Origin: Kingdonia uniflora
Lineage: Eukaryota; Streptophyta; Magnoliopsida; Ranunculales; Circaeasteraceae
NCBI GenBank assembly: GCA_014058105.1
Contig: JACGCM010002493.1
Coordinates: forward strand, 1,178,001-1,242,000
Reading direction: 5' to 3'
Length of the DNA stretch: 64,000 bases
Position 1 is the stretch's first letter. Each line of letters starts with the position of its first letter. Under the pieces are notes generated by a model. The model was given only the letters and a program-made list of their open reading frames with translations, was not told the DNA's origin and did no database searches. The position numbers and the translations under genes were made by a program. Shown one piece after another: positions 47,841 through 61,375 of this stretch.

Positions 47841-48375
47841 TATGTGTGTTTCTTATCTTCTGTCTCTGCATTAGTAGATTATGCACTGTATCAGGTTGTA
47901 ATTGGATTGAATTGTAACTACATTACTGAACATTGACTACTTGATTTTGTTTAGAAACTTTTTGTAGAATTTGGGGTTTTCGTGGTCTAACTAAGATGAT
48001 AGAGTTGTTTGGAGTTTAGAATTTTAGCGAATCTTTAGGTTATGTGATTAATAAATGTATGGGGGAGTTTAGTGTAACAAGTGGAAATGGTTATATGGAT
48101 TAGTTTAGAAGTTGAATTTGGGATTCTCAGCTGGTGGTAGAGTTTTTCTCAGAATTGATTCAAGTTTTATTGGAAAGCTCATACGAACAACTTAACTGGA
48201 TTGGAAATAGAAGACTATGAGTAAATTTAGAAATCTCTTCAACTTCTTCGAAACATAACTAGGTGTCCTGGTAACGTGAATTAACGGATTTTGAGACAAC
48301 CCCGATTAATTACATTGCTATAAAGCAAGTTCATATTTTATCTTTGTTACTTTTTTTTAATTTTTTATGTTTATC
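47839..48375 (+). repeat. 537-bp copy of DUF616 intron 1 (copy A)
   Basis: It is the same length as 62295-62831 and matches it base for base over about the first 430 bp by eye; some seven substitutions plus a rearranged T-tract lie in the last 100 bp. It begins at GGTATGTG, the splice donor of the DUF616 gene. A plausible acceptor, TTATCTTGCAG, lies downstream at about 48411-48421, so the segment could be removed as a 5'UTR intron of DIM1. Confidence 0.9.
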
Positions 48376-48496
48376 AAGGTAACGCTTAATGTAATACTAA
48401 AACTATCGTCGTTATCTTGCAGCTACACCTCTCCTCTCAGTCTTTCGTAAACCCTAAACCCTTTGAAGTAAAGTGAGTTTGAAGTTGGTGGTTTTA

Positions 48497-51044
<2,548 letters not shown>

Positions 51045-51542
51045 TTCAGGTGCTCTAAAGTTTAATATGGTTATTGTTTCTTATTTTATGAACCCTTTCG
51101 AAGTATGGTTTTTCTGCATGTAAGTGCGAATTCTGAGTAAATGAATTAAAGCGGAAATTTTGACTTTCTGAAACAATGTTGTATGTGATTAGTAGTGTAA
51201 TGAGGTGAGAGTACGTGGATCTCATGTGATTTCCGCCATATTCATACAAAGGGAAGGTGATGGTCTAAGTTTATGGAAAGAAAAGACGTGGAAGTAGTGC
51301 AAACTGACACAGAAACTTTGAAGTTCTAAATTATTGCCAGAAGGTGTAACATTTTGAGACAAATATTAACTTCAAGACTAGCAAAACATCATTCTGCAAT
51401 TCAATAAATTTTACTACTACTGTAATGGATTACAACCACTAATATACTGGAGATTTAGGACTTCTTTCTCTTGATCTTTCCATATACAGTTTTTATTTTA
51501 CTTGCGCGTAATCGTCGCACACTATTATCCATTATCATGTGG
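51045..51542. other. 3' spacer between convergent DIM1 and GASA genes
   Basis: AT-rich 3'UTR sequence of two genes that face each other. I see no other feature. Confidence 0.6.
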
Positions 51543-52282
51543 TCATGGGCATTTGTGTTTACCATCATCAGTAGTCATATTGGCATAACAAGGGCAGACG
51601 TTTTCGTTCCCGGAGGTCCCTGGTGGAACACAGTGGCACCTGTCACAGCATGTGTTGCACGCCCTCATGCACATTTTATGCCTGGATGCCTTGCTACATC
51701 TGTATGTACACTTTGAGTTGCAGTCTGTAAAGTAAATCAAACGCAGTATGAAGACTGAGCATTTTATGTTATACATTCTTGATATCGAAAAAGGTTCTCA
51801 GAATCAGCTGTTGTGACTCCTTAAAGTCTGACTTGTTGATCAAGAAGCCTAAGTTTTAGACGTGGAAATCAGAAAGCCTCGAGTGTATGTTATTCTTGAT
51901 CGCAAAAAAAACTATTATAGGTGTTTGCTTACCTATTCCTTGGACACCCACCAAGCCACCAATGTACACTTGCTGCTGCAGATATTGAACATTGTCAATC
52001 ACAAGATTTTAACAATCAAATTCAACAAGTGAAAACTGAAGAGTATTTTATATGTGAATTATGTCTATTCCTTATAACATGCAGCAGAGGCTCTAACAGC
52101 ATCCTCTAATATGAATAAACACGATTACTGGCGTTGAGTCAAAACTAAAATGTGATTTTGATATCAGAATTTGTAGATATGTGCGAAAGACAGTAAATAA
52201 TTAGCGGACGATGAACCTCGAGCAGAAGAAGACAGCAAAGAAGCGTGAAGGCCACCACTGTCGTAGAACTAGAACTACTCAT
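51543..52282 (-). CDS. GASA/Snakin cysteine-rich secreted peptide, 96 aa
   Basis: Three exons on the minus strand: 52282-52217, 51975-51933, 51724-51543 (291 nt), with GT-AG borders and matching phase. The N terminus MSSSSSTTVVAFTLLCCLLL is a signal peptide. A short linker (QQVYIGGLVGVQGI) leads into the C-terminal GASA domain with all twelve cysteines: CNSKCTYRCSKASRHKMC, MRACNTCCDRCHCVPPGT, SGNENVCPCYANMTTDDG, KHKCP. GASA peptides are apoplastic, gibberellin- or stress-responsive, and act in growth or defence; which applies here is unknown. The unusually short linker and the acceptor of exon 2 (a CAGCAG repeat allows a 3-nt shift) are the only uncertain points. Confidence 0.9.
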
Positions 52283-52763
52283 GCTGTTGGAACTCAACCT
52301 ATGTAGAAAGTGTGAGAGGTGAAGAATCAGATAAATCACTGTATTAATCTAATTAAGCAGGTTAGAGAGAGATTTTCGAGAGAGGCAGTTTCTTCGTAGC
52401 AACAAATTTTATCATGTTGAACACGTTGTCTAGAAATTGGTTCCAACGACTAACAGAATTCGAGATAGTCGATAATCTCAGCTTTGCTGAATAGTGAAGA
52501 ATAACCATTACTGGAGGGCGTAAAAACGAACAATCTTAAAGACTTCTCAGCATCACCTACATGTAAAGGCCCTCCACAGATACCAGTCACAAAAGCAATT
52601 TAATTGAATTCTACTCATTTTTGTGCTGCATATACTAGCAGAAAAGCTTGCATTATGAAGCTTCACATCTCGTACTTTTCTGCATTCAGAACCATCACAA
52701 TCCTTGCAATTTATACAATAATTCTCAATTTACATGTACACGTGTAAATGATGATGTATATTT
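52283..52763 (-). promoter_or_regulatory. GASA upstream region and mTERF 3'UTR
   Basis: About 480 bp between two minus-strand genes. It should contain the GASA promoter and 5'UTR and the mTERF 3'UTR. No clear motif was singled out. Confidence 0.45.
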
Positions 52764-54050
52764 CTAAAAGCGAACCCAGCAACGAGTGCATTTAGATATA
52801 CAGTCTCCTTTACAATCCACATTATAACCAAGAACTTTCGGATTGCGGAGAAGAAGGCTCCGAAGAGATTTCCCTTTGATTCCCCACTCTTTCTCCAGAA
52901 GCTGGATATTGTTTTTAAGCTCTTCATCAAGATGGCATCCAAGCACCTCTGGGAATTTCTTTAGTACTTTGCAAAGATCTTCATCTGAAAGGCCTAAGCT
53001 CCTCAGATAATCCAGTGTTTTGTTTACATGATCAAGTTCTGGAACTTCTTTTACTCTTTCTTCTCCCCAATAAGGTGAATGAAGTTGACCAAACGCTTTT
53101 CCGAGGATCAGATCTTCCTCATTATCACTGAATTGAAATGCATTGAGAGCTTCTCTGGATGCTTCCCACGTCTTTCTGTCTTCATCGCTCAAAACTATTG
53201 TCTGATTTCGTGCAGTTGAATATAACTCCCACTTCTTAGATGCAGAAAGAGGGGTCCAACCTCTTCCTCTGATAACATCAGTTTGAACATTGAATGCAGA
53301 TTTTGCAAAATCTGACTGGAAGGAGATAGTGCAGGAAGTTAAAAATGAGAAAAATAAAACTATCAATTCCTTCTTTCAGTCAATTTCAAATATTGTTTGT
53401 ATGAGTATGTCTACACTAAAATTTGAGCTTCGTGAAAGAGAAAAGTAATCGGATATTTTGTGATCTTATGGGCATATGCAAACTGTGGCATGCGGCACAC
53501 CACAACTTGCAAATTTCTTATTTCATGGAAATCAAAGGAAAAGCAAAACCATATTCCATTAAAGTATTAAACCAATTACAAGGAAATTGACTTTCTTAAT
53601 TTTAGTGCCAACTGAACCATCATCAGGAGTCATAGAGTTGGTCTGATACAATTTTTCTCAGTGAGGTCCTTTAGTGAGTGATCATTTACATGGTCCACAA
53701 AGTCTAGAACCTGGAAGTATCTACTTAAGTTGGTATGGCGCAGATATCCTACCTATGAGCCTACAAGACACAACAGTCTCCTCGTATGGATCTCAAATTG
53801 ACTTCATCAACTAGTCTAGATATCCAATTCAACATTGCATACTTGCCTTCTATATACAGAAGCTCTCTATAAGAAATGTTTTTGATAGGTCTAGATAATC
53901 TTGGGCCGCGTTCAGTCTTTTTACACTAGATGCAATAGTAAATTTGGACTGAAATATGGAAAGAAACTCACAGCGGATACGTAGTTAAGTGTCGTAGATT
54001 CGAAGGTCAGTACAGGGGAAGCTAATGATCTTCCCAGCATCCCTCCTGCA
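52764..54050 (-). CDS. short mTERF-like organellar protein
   Basis: At least two minus-strand exons: about 54050-53973 (MLGRSLASPVLTFESTTLNY, a Ser/Thr/Arg-rich start of organelle-targeting type) and 53315-52764 (183 codons and stop), joined through GTGAGT and a CTTCCAG acceptor. The main exon has GLSDEDLCKVLKKFPEVLG and GIKGKSLRSLLLRNPKVLGY, two helical mTERF repeats with the typical FPxxL and NPxxLG ends. It ends CKGDCISKCTRCWVRF, a four-Cys tail that might bind metal. mTERF proteins act on organelle gene expression; this one is far shorter than the usual several repeats, so it may have a special role. Whether the 5' exon holds the start, and its exact length, needs transcript data. Confidence 0.75.
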
Positions 54051-54836
54051 CTGTAAAAATTGCAAAACAAGAAAATATATATGAGGTGTGAACATATAAA
54101 GAGAGCATATTCCCGAGAGTCATTTATTATTTTTTGAGAAAAACTCTACATCAACAGTTCGAGTCAACAAACACAACATCATTAATAAAGCCATTACGAG
54201 AACAAGCAGAGTCAGCCCGTTATACAATCTGGTCAAAGAATATCAAACATATATTTTGTAACGTTCATCATTAAGAATCTTAATGGTCGTCAAACGGTCA
54301 TATTATCAGACATATAAATAGGACCAGAGAATTTGAGATGAAGGACGGAGGATTTCCCACTCTAACATTCCATAGACTCAGAACACTCATTGTAATAAGC
54401 TAACAATCTCAATAATATCAAATCTCTTTCTCAAAATCATTAAGAGAGGTCGTGGTTTTTAACCTATTCAAAGGTTTTTCACGTTAAATCATCTTGTTAG
54501 CTATTACTTACCATTATTGAGTATTCTAAACATATCGGGTATAAAGGCTAAGTCTGAATCCCATAATTAGACAATTACAAGGGAGGGGAGAAGAGATTGG
54601 GAAAAGAAGAAGAGCGATAGATGGATGCACATTTTTTGTGAAATCTTTTTATTTTAACTTTGTTTATCTTTTTATTTTTTGTGACATTTTTTATTTTTAA
54701 GCAAGCAGGTTTAAAGTAATTTGGCATTAAACATAACTAAAGAGCTACTAACAAGGATCCAGATTACTTAACTAGCTTTCTTCTAGTTAAGCTATACGGA
54801 GTTTATGCCAGATGCTTTTACATTTGGAGGAGGGAT
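54051..54836. other. mTERF upstream region, nothing recognised
   Basis: AT-rich sequence upstream of the mTERF gene, with a TATA-like ATATAAATAGGACC at about 54311-54325 on the plus strand. No coding signal. Confidence 0.45.
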
Positions 54837-54898
54837 CAGATGACTCCTTGTATTAGACTCCCCAAAATACTCCCTACTACAACCCTTAGAGCATCCAT

Positions 54899-55514
54899 AA
54901 CAGCCTCTCCAAAGCTATTTTAAAGAGGCAAAATGCTAAAAACATCATTTTCAGGCTCGGCCATGGGGATGTGTGCGACGGCACAGGGCCAAAAAAAAGG
55001 GCTCAAAGAAGAAAAAAAATAAAAAATTTAAACTCAACCCAATTAAAATTTGACCACAAAACCAAACCCATTATCCAACTTACAACTCACAAGTTACGAA
55101 GTTCACAGTTACAAACCAAATACCCAAACCCAACTTCTCTTAATCTTTCAAGTAAAAAATGCCCATTTTAATTCTTCGCATAGGGCCTTCAAAAAGCCAG
55201 GGTCGGCCCCTGATCATTTTTAGACTCTCAAAGTTGGTATTTTTTTTAGCTTTTATCATTTTCTCTCCTCAAACATACTTAGGGCAGAGAGATAAATTAA
55301 CTAGCCACATAGGCAAATTGCTTAGGTGGCAACCATAATAAATTAGGTGGAAAGTGTTTTAAAATAATGCAACTCCTATCTCATTCATCTTCCAATAAAT
55401 TCAAGACACGTCACACATGTAGTTAACTCACTTGAGGAGCTTGGTTTTTGGAGGAGATTAAAAATCCGTATCCACGTCATACAAATATTTTTAGGTAGTC
55501 TACTGTGGATGCTC
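54899..55514. mobile_element. PIF/Harbinger-like MITE 1 (616 bp)
   Basis: It starts GAGCATCCATAACAG and ends with the complement (CTACTGTGGATGCTC). Flanks TTA on the left and TAA on the right are one base from the TWA target repeat of this superfamily. It has the same GAGCATC end as MITE 2 and as the large element at 57015-61375. Confidence 0.6.
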
Positions 55515-56166
55515 TAAATAATGAGAATTTACGGTGGTAACTGTAGACGAAAGACAATTTATTTCTCATAATTTTGTTTTCTCGTTTCTTTATCTCATGC
55601 ATTATCTCTCCCTAATTCATTATCTTCCCTTATCTCACATTTTCTCTTTTATGTAAAGAACTCCATATATAATCCTAGAAACAACTCTTAAATCTACAAT
55701 AATATCTCCACCTTTAGGTATTGTTATCCTAGAGAAACAATAAAGATTATCAATGGACTCTTTGCAAGACCAAGATTGATATCTTAAATTTTGGTAAGAT
55801 TAACATTGATCTCGAAGAAAGAAATTTATTTATTGAGAAATCACATTTCTTGAACAATTATAACTTATGAAGGTTACATCTAGAAGATTGATCCTTGTTG
55901 GAGATCATAATTTTGTGAATAATGTGGCCGCAATCCCTACAAAATCCAAGGCTGAATCTAAGTGATATTTTGAGATGGTCAAACAAATGTGTCTTAGGCT
56001 TCTGTATAAAATTGAGATATCAAATTGATAGTTTATGATCCGTAAGAGTATGAAGAAGAAATAATTTTTTTTTATATTAAAGTGAGTAAATAATGGAGAG
56101 GATTAAGAAGAGAGATGATAAAGAGAATAAAGTGAGAAAATAAAAGTTCTCATCTAAGGGTTGTAA

Positions 56167-56527
56167 GAGCATCTAGTGTAGGCTCCCTATAGTTAAAATA
56201 AAGAGGAGAAAGTGTTAAAAATCAAGTTTTTAGCCTCCCCAAGAGGGTAGTTATTTTGGGTTTCAATTTATTGAGGAGAGAGAGAAAAATTTTGGGTAAC
56301 CACCTAGACAACTGTATTACATGGAAAACCTTTTTTTTAACTAAAATCAATACGTAGAAAGTGTTTAGAAATGTTAAAACTACTTTTTTTAAACCTTTTT
56401 TTCTTACACATCATATTTTTCTTTTGACATGGAGTAGTTTTTGAGGAGTCTATTTTTTGACTTTTTCAAATATCACTTTCCAACTCATCTTGCTAGCTAT
56501 ACTTTAGCTAGGCTACACCTGATGCTC
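56167..56527. mobile_element. PIF/Harbinger-like MITE 2 (361 bp)
   Basis: It starts GAGCATCTAGTGTAGGCT and ends AGGCTACACCTGATGCTC, imperfect inverted repeats, flanked by a direct TAA on each side (56164-56166, 56528-56530). Non-coding. Confidence 0.7.
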
Positions 56528-56580
56528 TAATAGAGAGTATTTTGGGGAGTCTAATGCAGGGAGTCATCTGATCCCTCCTC

Positions 56581-57014
56581 TTACTTTTGATCTCAAAAGA
56601 ATCATTGATGAAGATGTCATGGGTACGATCTACTACAGGCTTCTTATTTGATGAGATGATTTGATTTTCTATATCCTTTTCTTGTATTTCATTTTTGGTT
56701 TCTTTGTGTTAAGGCTTAGGCTTTCCTCCTTGTTCTTATGTTCTTGAGTGCGAGCAAGGGGAGTTTGTCCCCACCTTATTCTTTTTATTCTCCTTACAAT
56801 GTACAACTGACTTTCCAAAAAAAAAAAACTTTAGATTATGCCAATATTAGGTTTAAGATGTAGTGGCGGAGCCAGGGGTGTTCCAGGAGGGTCACTTGAA
56901 CCCCCTGGCGTCCGAAACCCCCCATTGAGGTAGCGTTTTTGCCACACAAAATGTTCACTTGGTAATTTTTATATAAAACTCTTTCTACGAACCTTTTCTA
57001 CGAACCCTTTCTAA
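56581..57014. other. spacer with one hAT-like MITE end
   Basis: Near 56866 the text AGTGGCGGAGCCAGGGGTG followed by GAACCCCCTGGCG resembles one end of a hAT-type MITE common in plants, but no matching second end was found. The rest is AT-rich and without features. Confidence 0.4.
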
Positions 57015-57521
57015 TTTTTATAGTGCTTCACTACCTTGGAATCCAAGGTGCCATCTAGGATTTTCGTCCACCAACGGTGCCTCACTTACTTGGATTTGAG
57101 TCTCCAAAAGCAAGGTTGATCAGTCTTGGAATCCAAGACTCAACCTTGGATTTTTACTTTGTGATTGGACGCCTAAGTGTTATGCACCTATCTGTTTTAT
57201 AAACAGACGCTTAAGAGTTAGGCGCTTATGTTAATTATTATTTTTAATTAGGCGCCCGTTGAACTGACTAAATTCGTTGAAGCTCCCAAAACCAAGTCAT
57301 TTCCCTCTCTTCACCACTTAAACCAAAACCACCTCCAATTGTACCACAACTTCTCTTCTTCACTCTATCTCCATCAAATTAGGTTTGAAATTGTTAAAGT
57401 TTGATCTTTCATGGTAAGCTCATGTTTAATTTTACCATATCTCCTTAAATTTCTAGATTACAATATTCTAGGGTTTTAAGTTTTTCTTGATTATTAATAC
57501 TATCTATATTAAAATTATTAG

Positions 57522-58620
57522 ATGAGTTCTATGAATGCAACGCAAGAGAAAGATTCCACTACTGAGAGTACTTTGAATCAACCCAACAATTGGGGACAAC
57601 AACAACAAATCCCACCTAATTGGTTACAATTCACTCATTCCCCTCAACCTCAATCAACTCAATCACAACCCTTTCAATCATTTAACTCGCCCAACAATTG
57701 GGTACAACCCTCTCAACCGTTCATAGTACCCAATAATTGGGGATAACCCTCTCAATTCTAACATCCTTCTCTATTCGCCAATCCTTCATAATCTCAATCA
57801 TAATCATCTTAATTGGTTAATTTATCTTAATCCGAAGACGCTGAGGTTGTTGATGGACAAAAAGACAAAGGCAAACGTCGCTCGACTAAGAAAAATACCA
57901 ATGGAGGGGCAGAATTTCAGTTGTTGAAATAGACGGGCATTCAAAATAAAAATCTTGCAAAAACTTGGATTCATGTCTCGGAGGATATAATTAAAAGCAA
58001 CAACCAACAACTTGATATTTTTTGGGACTCAATTTTGGATGCATTTCATAATTTTTGTGAACAGGATGGTGAAAGGGTTGAGCGTAGGATATGAATTGTA
58101 CTTGCAAGGTTTATGGTACTTGTTTGAAAAATGTGATGCAAGGTCCCATAAGCGGTATGCAACAAGGAAATTTGGTAAGTAATTCAACATTCGTCATTAC
58201 TAATAAATTATAAACACTTTTTACCAAAATTATGTATTTTTATTATTATCTTAATATATTTTATAGGACGATGCCGCCAAAATAATTTATGAAGCATGTG
58301 GCAAAGGTAAATTGGTGTATAAAAAAGCTTATAAAGTTTTAAGTTGTCATTAATGTTGGAAAATTTTGCAAGACCAACACCCAGACACTTTAGCTCGTAA
58401 TGTGCGAATGAAGTAAACATCAAATTCTAGCCTGGGAATGTCTACTCCGGCAACACCCGACATACCCGTTAGCTCCAACACTGACTCTCCAGTACTTATC
58501 ACGGATGTGGAGACGGAACGTTCCAACGGTATCAAAAGTGTTAAACTAAAGGAAAAGAATGAAAAAAGACAAAATCTTCTTATTGAACGCCAAAATATAC
58601 TTATTAGTCACCTTGGTTGA
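57522..58620 (+). pseudogene. PIF ORF1-like (Myb/NAM-associated) gene, decayed
   Basis: Exon 1 (57522 to about 58165) begins with a Q/N/P-rich region with repeated NNWG words. It then reads LAKTWIHVSEDIIKSNNQQL and DIFWDSILDAFHNFCEQDGE, the Myb/SANT-like core of plant PIF/Harbinger ORF1 proteins, which help the transposase bind DNA. A donor GTAAGT near 58166 and acceptor TTTATAG at about 58266 lead to DDAAKIIYEACGKGKLVYKK, CWKILQ (after a stop) and MSTPATPDIPVSSNTDSP, as in the NAM-associated C-terminal domain. Many stops are C to T changes (CAA or CAG to TAA or TAG) near 57745-57930, and a frameshift lies near 58095. Confidence 0.75.
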
Positions 58621-59249
58621 ATGGAGAAGAACAAAAAAAAGTATGTTGCCGAGAGAGATAAGAAAAAATAAGAGTATATATCTGAGAGAGATAAAAAAAG
58701 GAAGATAGAAAAACCCGTATAATGAAGTTAAGAGAAAGGAAGACAAATACCGTGGTAAATTTAGAAGCTCAATTTCAAGCCCAAAACAATCAAAAGGTGA
58801 TGGCGATAGACATGTCTACTTTGGACGACAATCAAAGGGTTATTGGGAGGCATAACGTAATGCGGCTATAGCGAGAACGTTTAAACCTAATAATAATGCC
58901 TAAGTTGCTCTACCTGAAGAATCTTATTTTGAAAGTTTGGCTGTATTTTGGTAATTCTTATTTAAGAAGTTTGGTATATTTTGTTTAAAAATCTTGTTTA
59001 AGAAGTTTGGTATATTTTAAATAATAAAATCTTTTTGAGAAAACTTATTTTTTAAAATTATTTTATATTTGAATTTATGCCGAAATTAAATAAATTTCAT
59101 AAAATTGCTTAGTTGAAATTACATAAAATTGAAATAAAGTTGCTTAAACATTAAAGTTACATATAATTGACAATGCTAGTTGTTTCCCTGATGCTTCCAC
59201 AAATGCTTAATGAGATCATTTCGAAGTGTCATATACTTATCCAAACTTG

Positions 59250-60479
59250 CCATCTTATCGTACTTCACAATGTATCCTTGTAAAGTGATTTCTTCCCGAT
59301 TCAAGTAAATTGGTTGAGGGTCTAGGATAAAATGCTCGGTCAATAAGCTTATTCCGTACCTATTGTATTATTCCTCGACTATCATGTGTATGCATAATTA
59401 TACACGTTTTCATTATTTTATCGAGGTTTTTGGGTGACCAACTTCTTGCCGGACCTTTCACAATTAGAAAAGGCCGCCGATGTATTTCACCTTCTATTTC
59501 AATGCTTGGTCAAGGCAGTTGTAGAGATGTCCTAATATTGCGGAGTCGAAGTCAATTATAGGTCCCTTCTTCTCTATGAGAACAATTGGACCCAACAACT
59601 CTAGTCGAGCTTAGCTCTTTGAGTTCTCAAATAAGATACCTCCAAAGTACAATAGCATAAATGCTCTAAAGATTGTATTAGCATTAATGGGATCTTTGAT
59701 GTTTACTCTGGTATGGTCAAGGTAAGTCCAGAGGGGAGCAAAACTAATACATCATTTTTCATAATTTTTAGACTCTATATTAGGGAAAATTGTCAAGGCG
59801 TTACCGTATTTCGTGTATGACTCATTCAATACCATCGACTCTCTTGTCCCGATACCTATCCCGGTATGTACCGTAAAATCTCTAGAAGTGATTCCTAGCT
59901 CTCCACAAGGTAGGTAAAATGTGTGAGTGGTTGCCCACCAACGCTCAACCATTGACACTATTACTTGGTTGTCTCCATTTCCAATTTACAAGCAAATAAA
60001 CTCATAAAATTTGTAGTCTTTAATCTCTGCTTCAAGTGAGATATCTCAATAAGTATTAAGTACACTTCACGGAGCTTGACTAACACCGATTGACATTTAA
60101 ATCCCACTCGAGCCTATAACAACATTAAAATAAACATAAATAAGAATATCTAAACTAAATTCGACCAAAAGTAAATACTTTAAAATAAGTATAAAACCAA
60201 TAATTACTAATTTGCGTTGTTTCAACTTACCGATGTAGTAGCAACTAGTGTGGACAAATGACCATTCCCATCCGATTGTGTGAGTCACCGAAAGTTACGC
60301 GGTTCATAATTTTGCGGGAGAGGTGGATGAGGTTCGGTGGAGACATTGAGTTCTTCGTAAATGATTTTTTGCTTCTTGTCCGATAAAAATTGTATTTGGG
60401 AAACATGACCTTCGCCTTCATCATACTCGAATTCCTACTCATCGCTGGTTCCATCGTATTCTTCCTCCTCTGACGACAT
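59250..60479 (-). pseudogene. plant mobile domain (PMD) gene, decayed
   Basis: On the minus strand the text starts MSSEEEEYDGTSDE (60479 downward, acidic), passes two stops and an intron starting GTAAG near 60232. It then gives a readable mobile domain: QVIVSMVERWWATTHTFYLP (about 59978-59920), CGELGITSRDFTVHTGIGIG, NTIFRAFMLLYFGGILFENS, LELLGPIVLIEKKGPIIDFD, SAILGHLYNCLDQALK. The ERW...THTFxLPCGE...ITxxDF signature is that of PMD proteins (MAIN-like family), of plant chromatin and transposon association. The acidic start and position inside inverted repeats mark it as element-borne. At least four stops break it. Confidence 0.75.
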
Positions 60480-61375
60480 CGTCAAATCCTGCATAAAAGT
60501 TAAATACTAATTTATTTGAATGACCACTGCAATACCAATTTATATGAACCCATCGAAAACTTGACAGATTTTCCAATATATATTAAGAAATCCTGTAAGA
60601 ATGTTTAACATATAAGGGAGAACAACTTGTACCATGAAATCAGAGTATAAATCCCTATTGTACCACTTGCACCATGAAATCATCAACATTACTCCAACAA
60701 CTATAATCCTAACATGAATTTGTATAATATGCACAATCACAATACCCTAAATTCACAACTATTACCATAATTTCCCAATATGCACAATCACAACAACCTA
60801 AATTCACAACTATAATACCCTAAATTCACAATATACACAATTCACCAATGATTTATATTTCATTTTACCCAAATTGCAGTAACAATGCTAATTTACAAGA
60901 TGATGATTACAATTACTCTAAATTCATAATAACATTTAGGTTAAAATCAGTAAAATAACAAAATACCCTAATTCCACAATGAAATCACGATACTACAAGT
61001 ATAACCTATTAAATCATGAAATACTTACTTAATTTCTACTTCCAAATTCAATATGAATGTGAGTAGAAAGAGAGAGAGAGAGAAAGATAAGAATGTTCGG
61101 GTTGAAGCTTAATTTGAGAAGAGGAGGAAGACAAATTCGTCTTAAGGCTTCAGTCTATCGGGCGCCTAAGAGTTGGGTGCCTAATTTTAAAAAAATAAAA
61201 ATTGGGCGCCTAACAATTAAGCGCCTGTTTATTTATACAAACGGGCTCCCATGTGTTATGCGCCTATTTGAATTAACTCAAAATCCAAGTTAGGTACTGT
61301 TGGAGGAAATAGAGCCTCACTGACTTAGATTTGGTTTTTTTTAACTAAGTCAATGATGCACTTTAGGAGATGCTC

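Larger units (their letters stand above)
54837..56580. mobile_element. composite inverted-repeat element (1.74 kb)
   Basis: The outer arms are near-perfect inverted repeats of about 50 bp: GAGGAGGGATCAGATGACTC at the left start and its complement at the right end, followed by ATTAGACTCCCCAAAATACTC on both sides. Between them sit two smaller elements (54899-55514, 56167-56527) and a middle part whose own flanks (TTTTCTCGTTTCTTTATCTC-type text near 55580 and its complement near 56130) are also inverted. The whole is close to palindromic at several levels. TTAC next to both ends may be a target repeat. No protein is encoded; the frame 54971-55171 is low complexity. Confidence 0.65.
57015..61375. 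mobile_element. PIF/Harbinger-like element carrying ORF1 and a plant mobile domain gene
   Basis: About 4.4 kb. The right end reads GATGCTC at 61369-61375, followed by TTA, so the terminus on the minus strand is GAGCATCTCC, the same family end as the MITEs nearby. Both ends hold long imperfect inverted repeats: CTTGGATTTGAGTC near 57103 pairs with AACTCAAAATCCAAG near 61276, and several GGCGCCTAA / TTAGGCGCC words lie at 57170-57260 and 61155-61265 in mirrored order. The left tip is degraded (AGTGCTTCACTACC near 57022). Inside, an ORF1-like gene runs plus and a mobile-domain gene runs minus. I found no DDE transposase, so it is non-autonomous or of an unusual make-up. Confidence 0.65.

Noticed and set aside
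47611..47886. Minus-strand frame sharing its first residues with one at 62118-62342
   Set aside because: The shared start comes from the duplicated intron segment; neither frame has coding support.
48473..48496. Upstream in-frame ATG as DIM1 start
   Set aside because: It adds MSLKLVVL, which is not part of the family N terminus; MAGGKIRKEK at 48497 is.
51471..51716. Plus-strand frame of 81 codons
   Set aside because: It is antisense to the GASA domain exon, whose twelve cysteines decide the true strand.
56860..57014. Complete hAT-like MITE
   Set aside because: Only one end (near 56866) is recognisable; no matching inverted end or target duplication.
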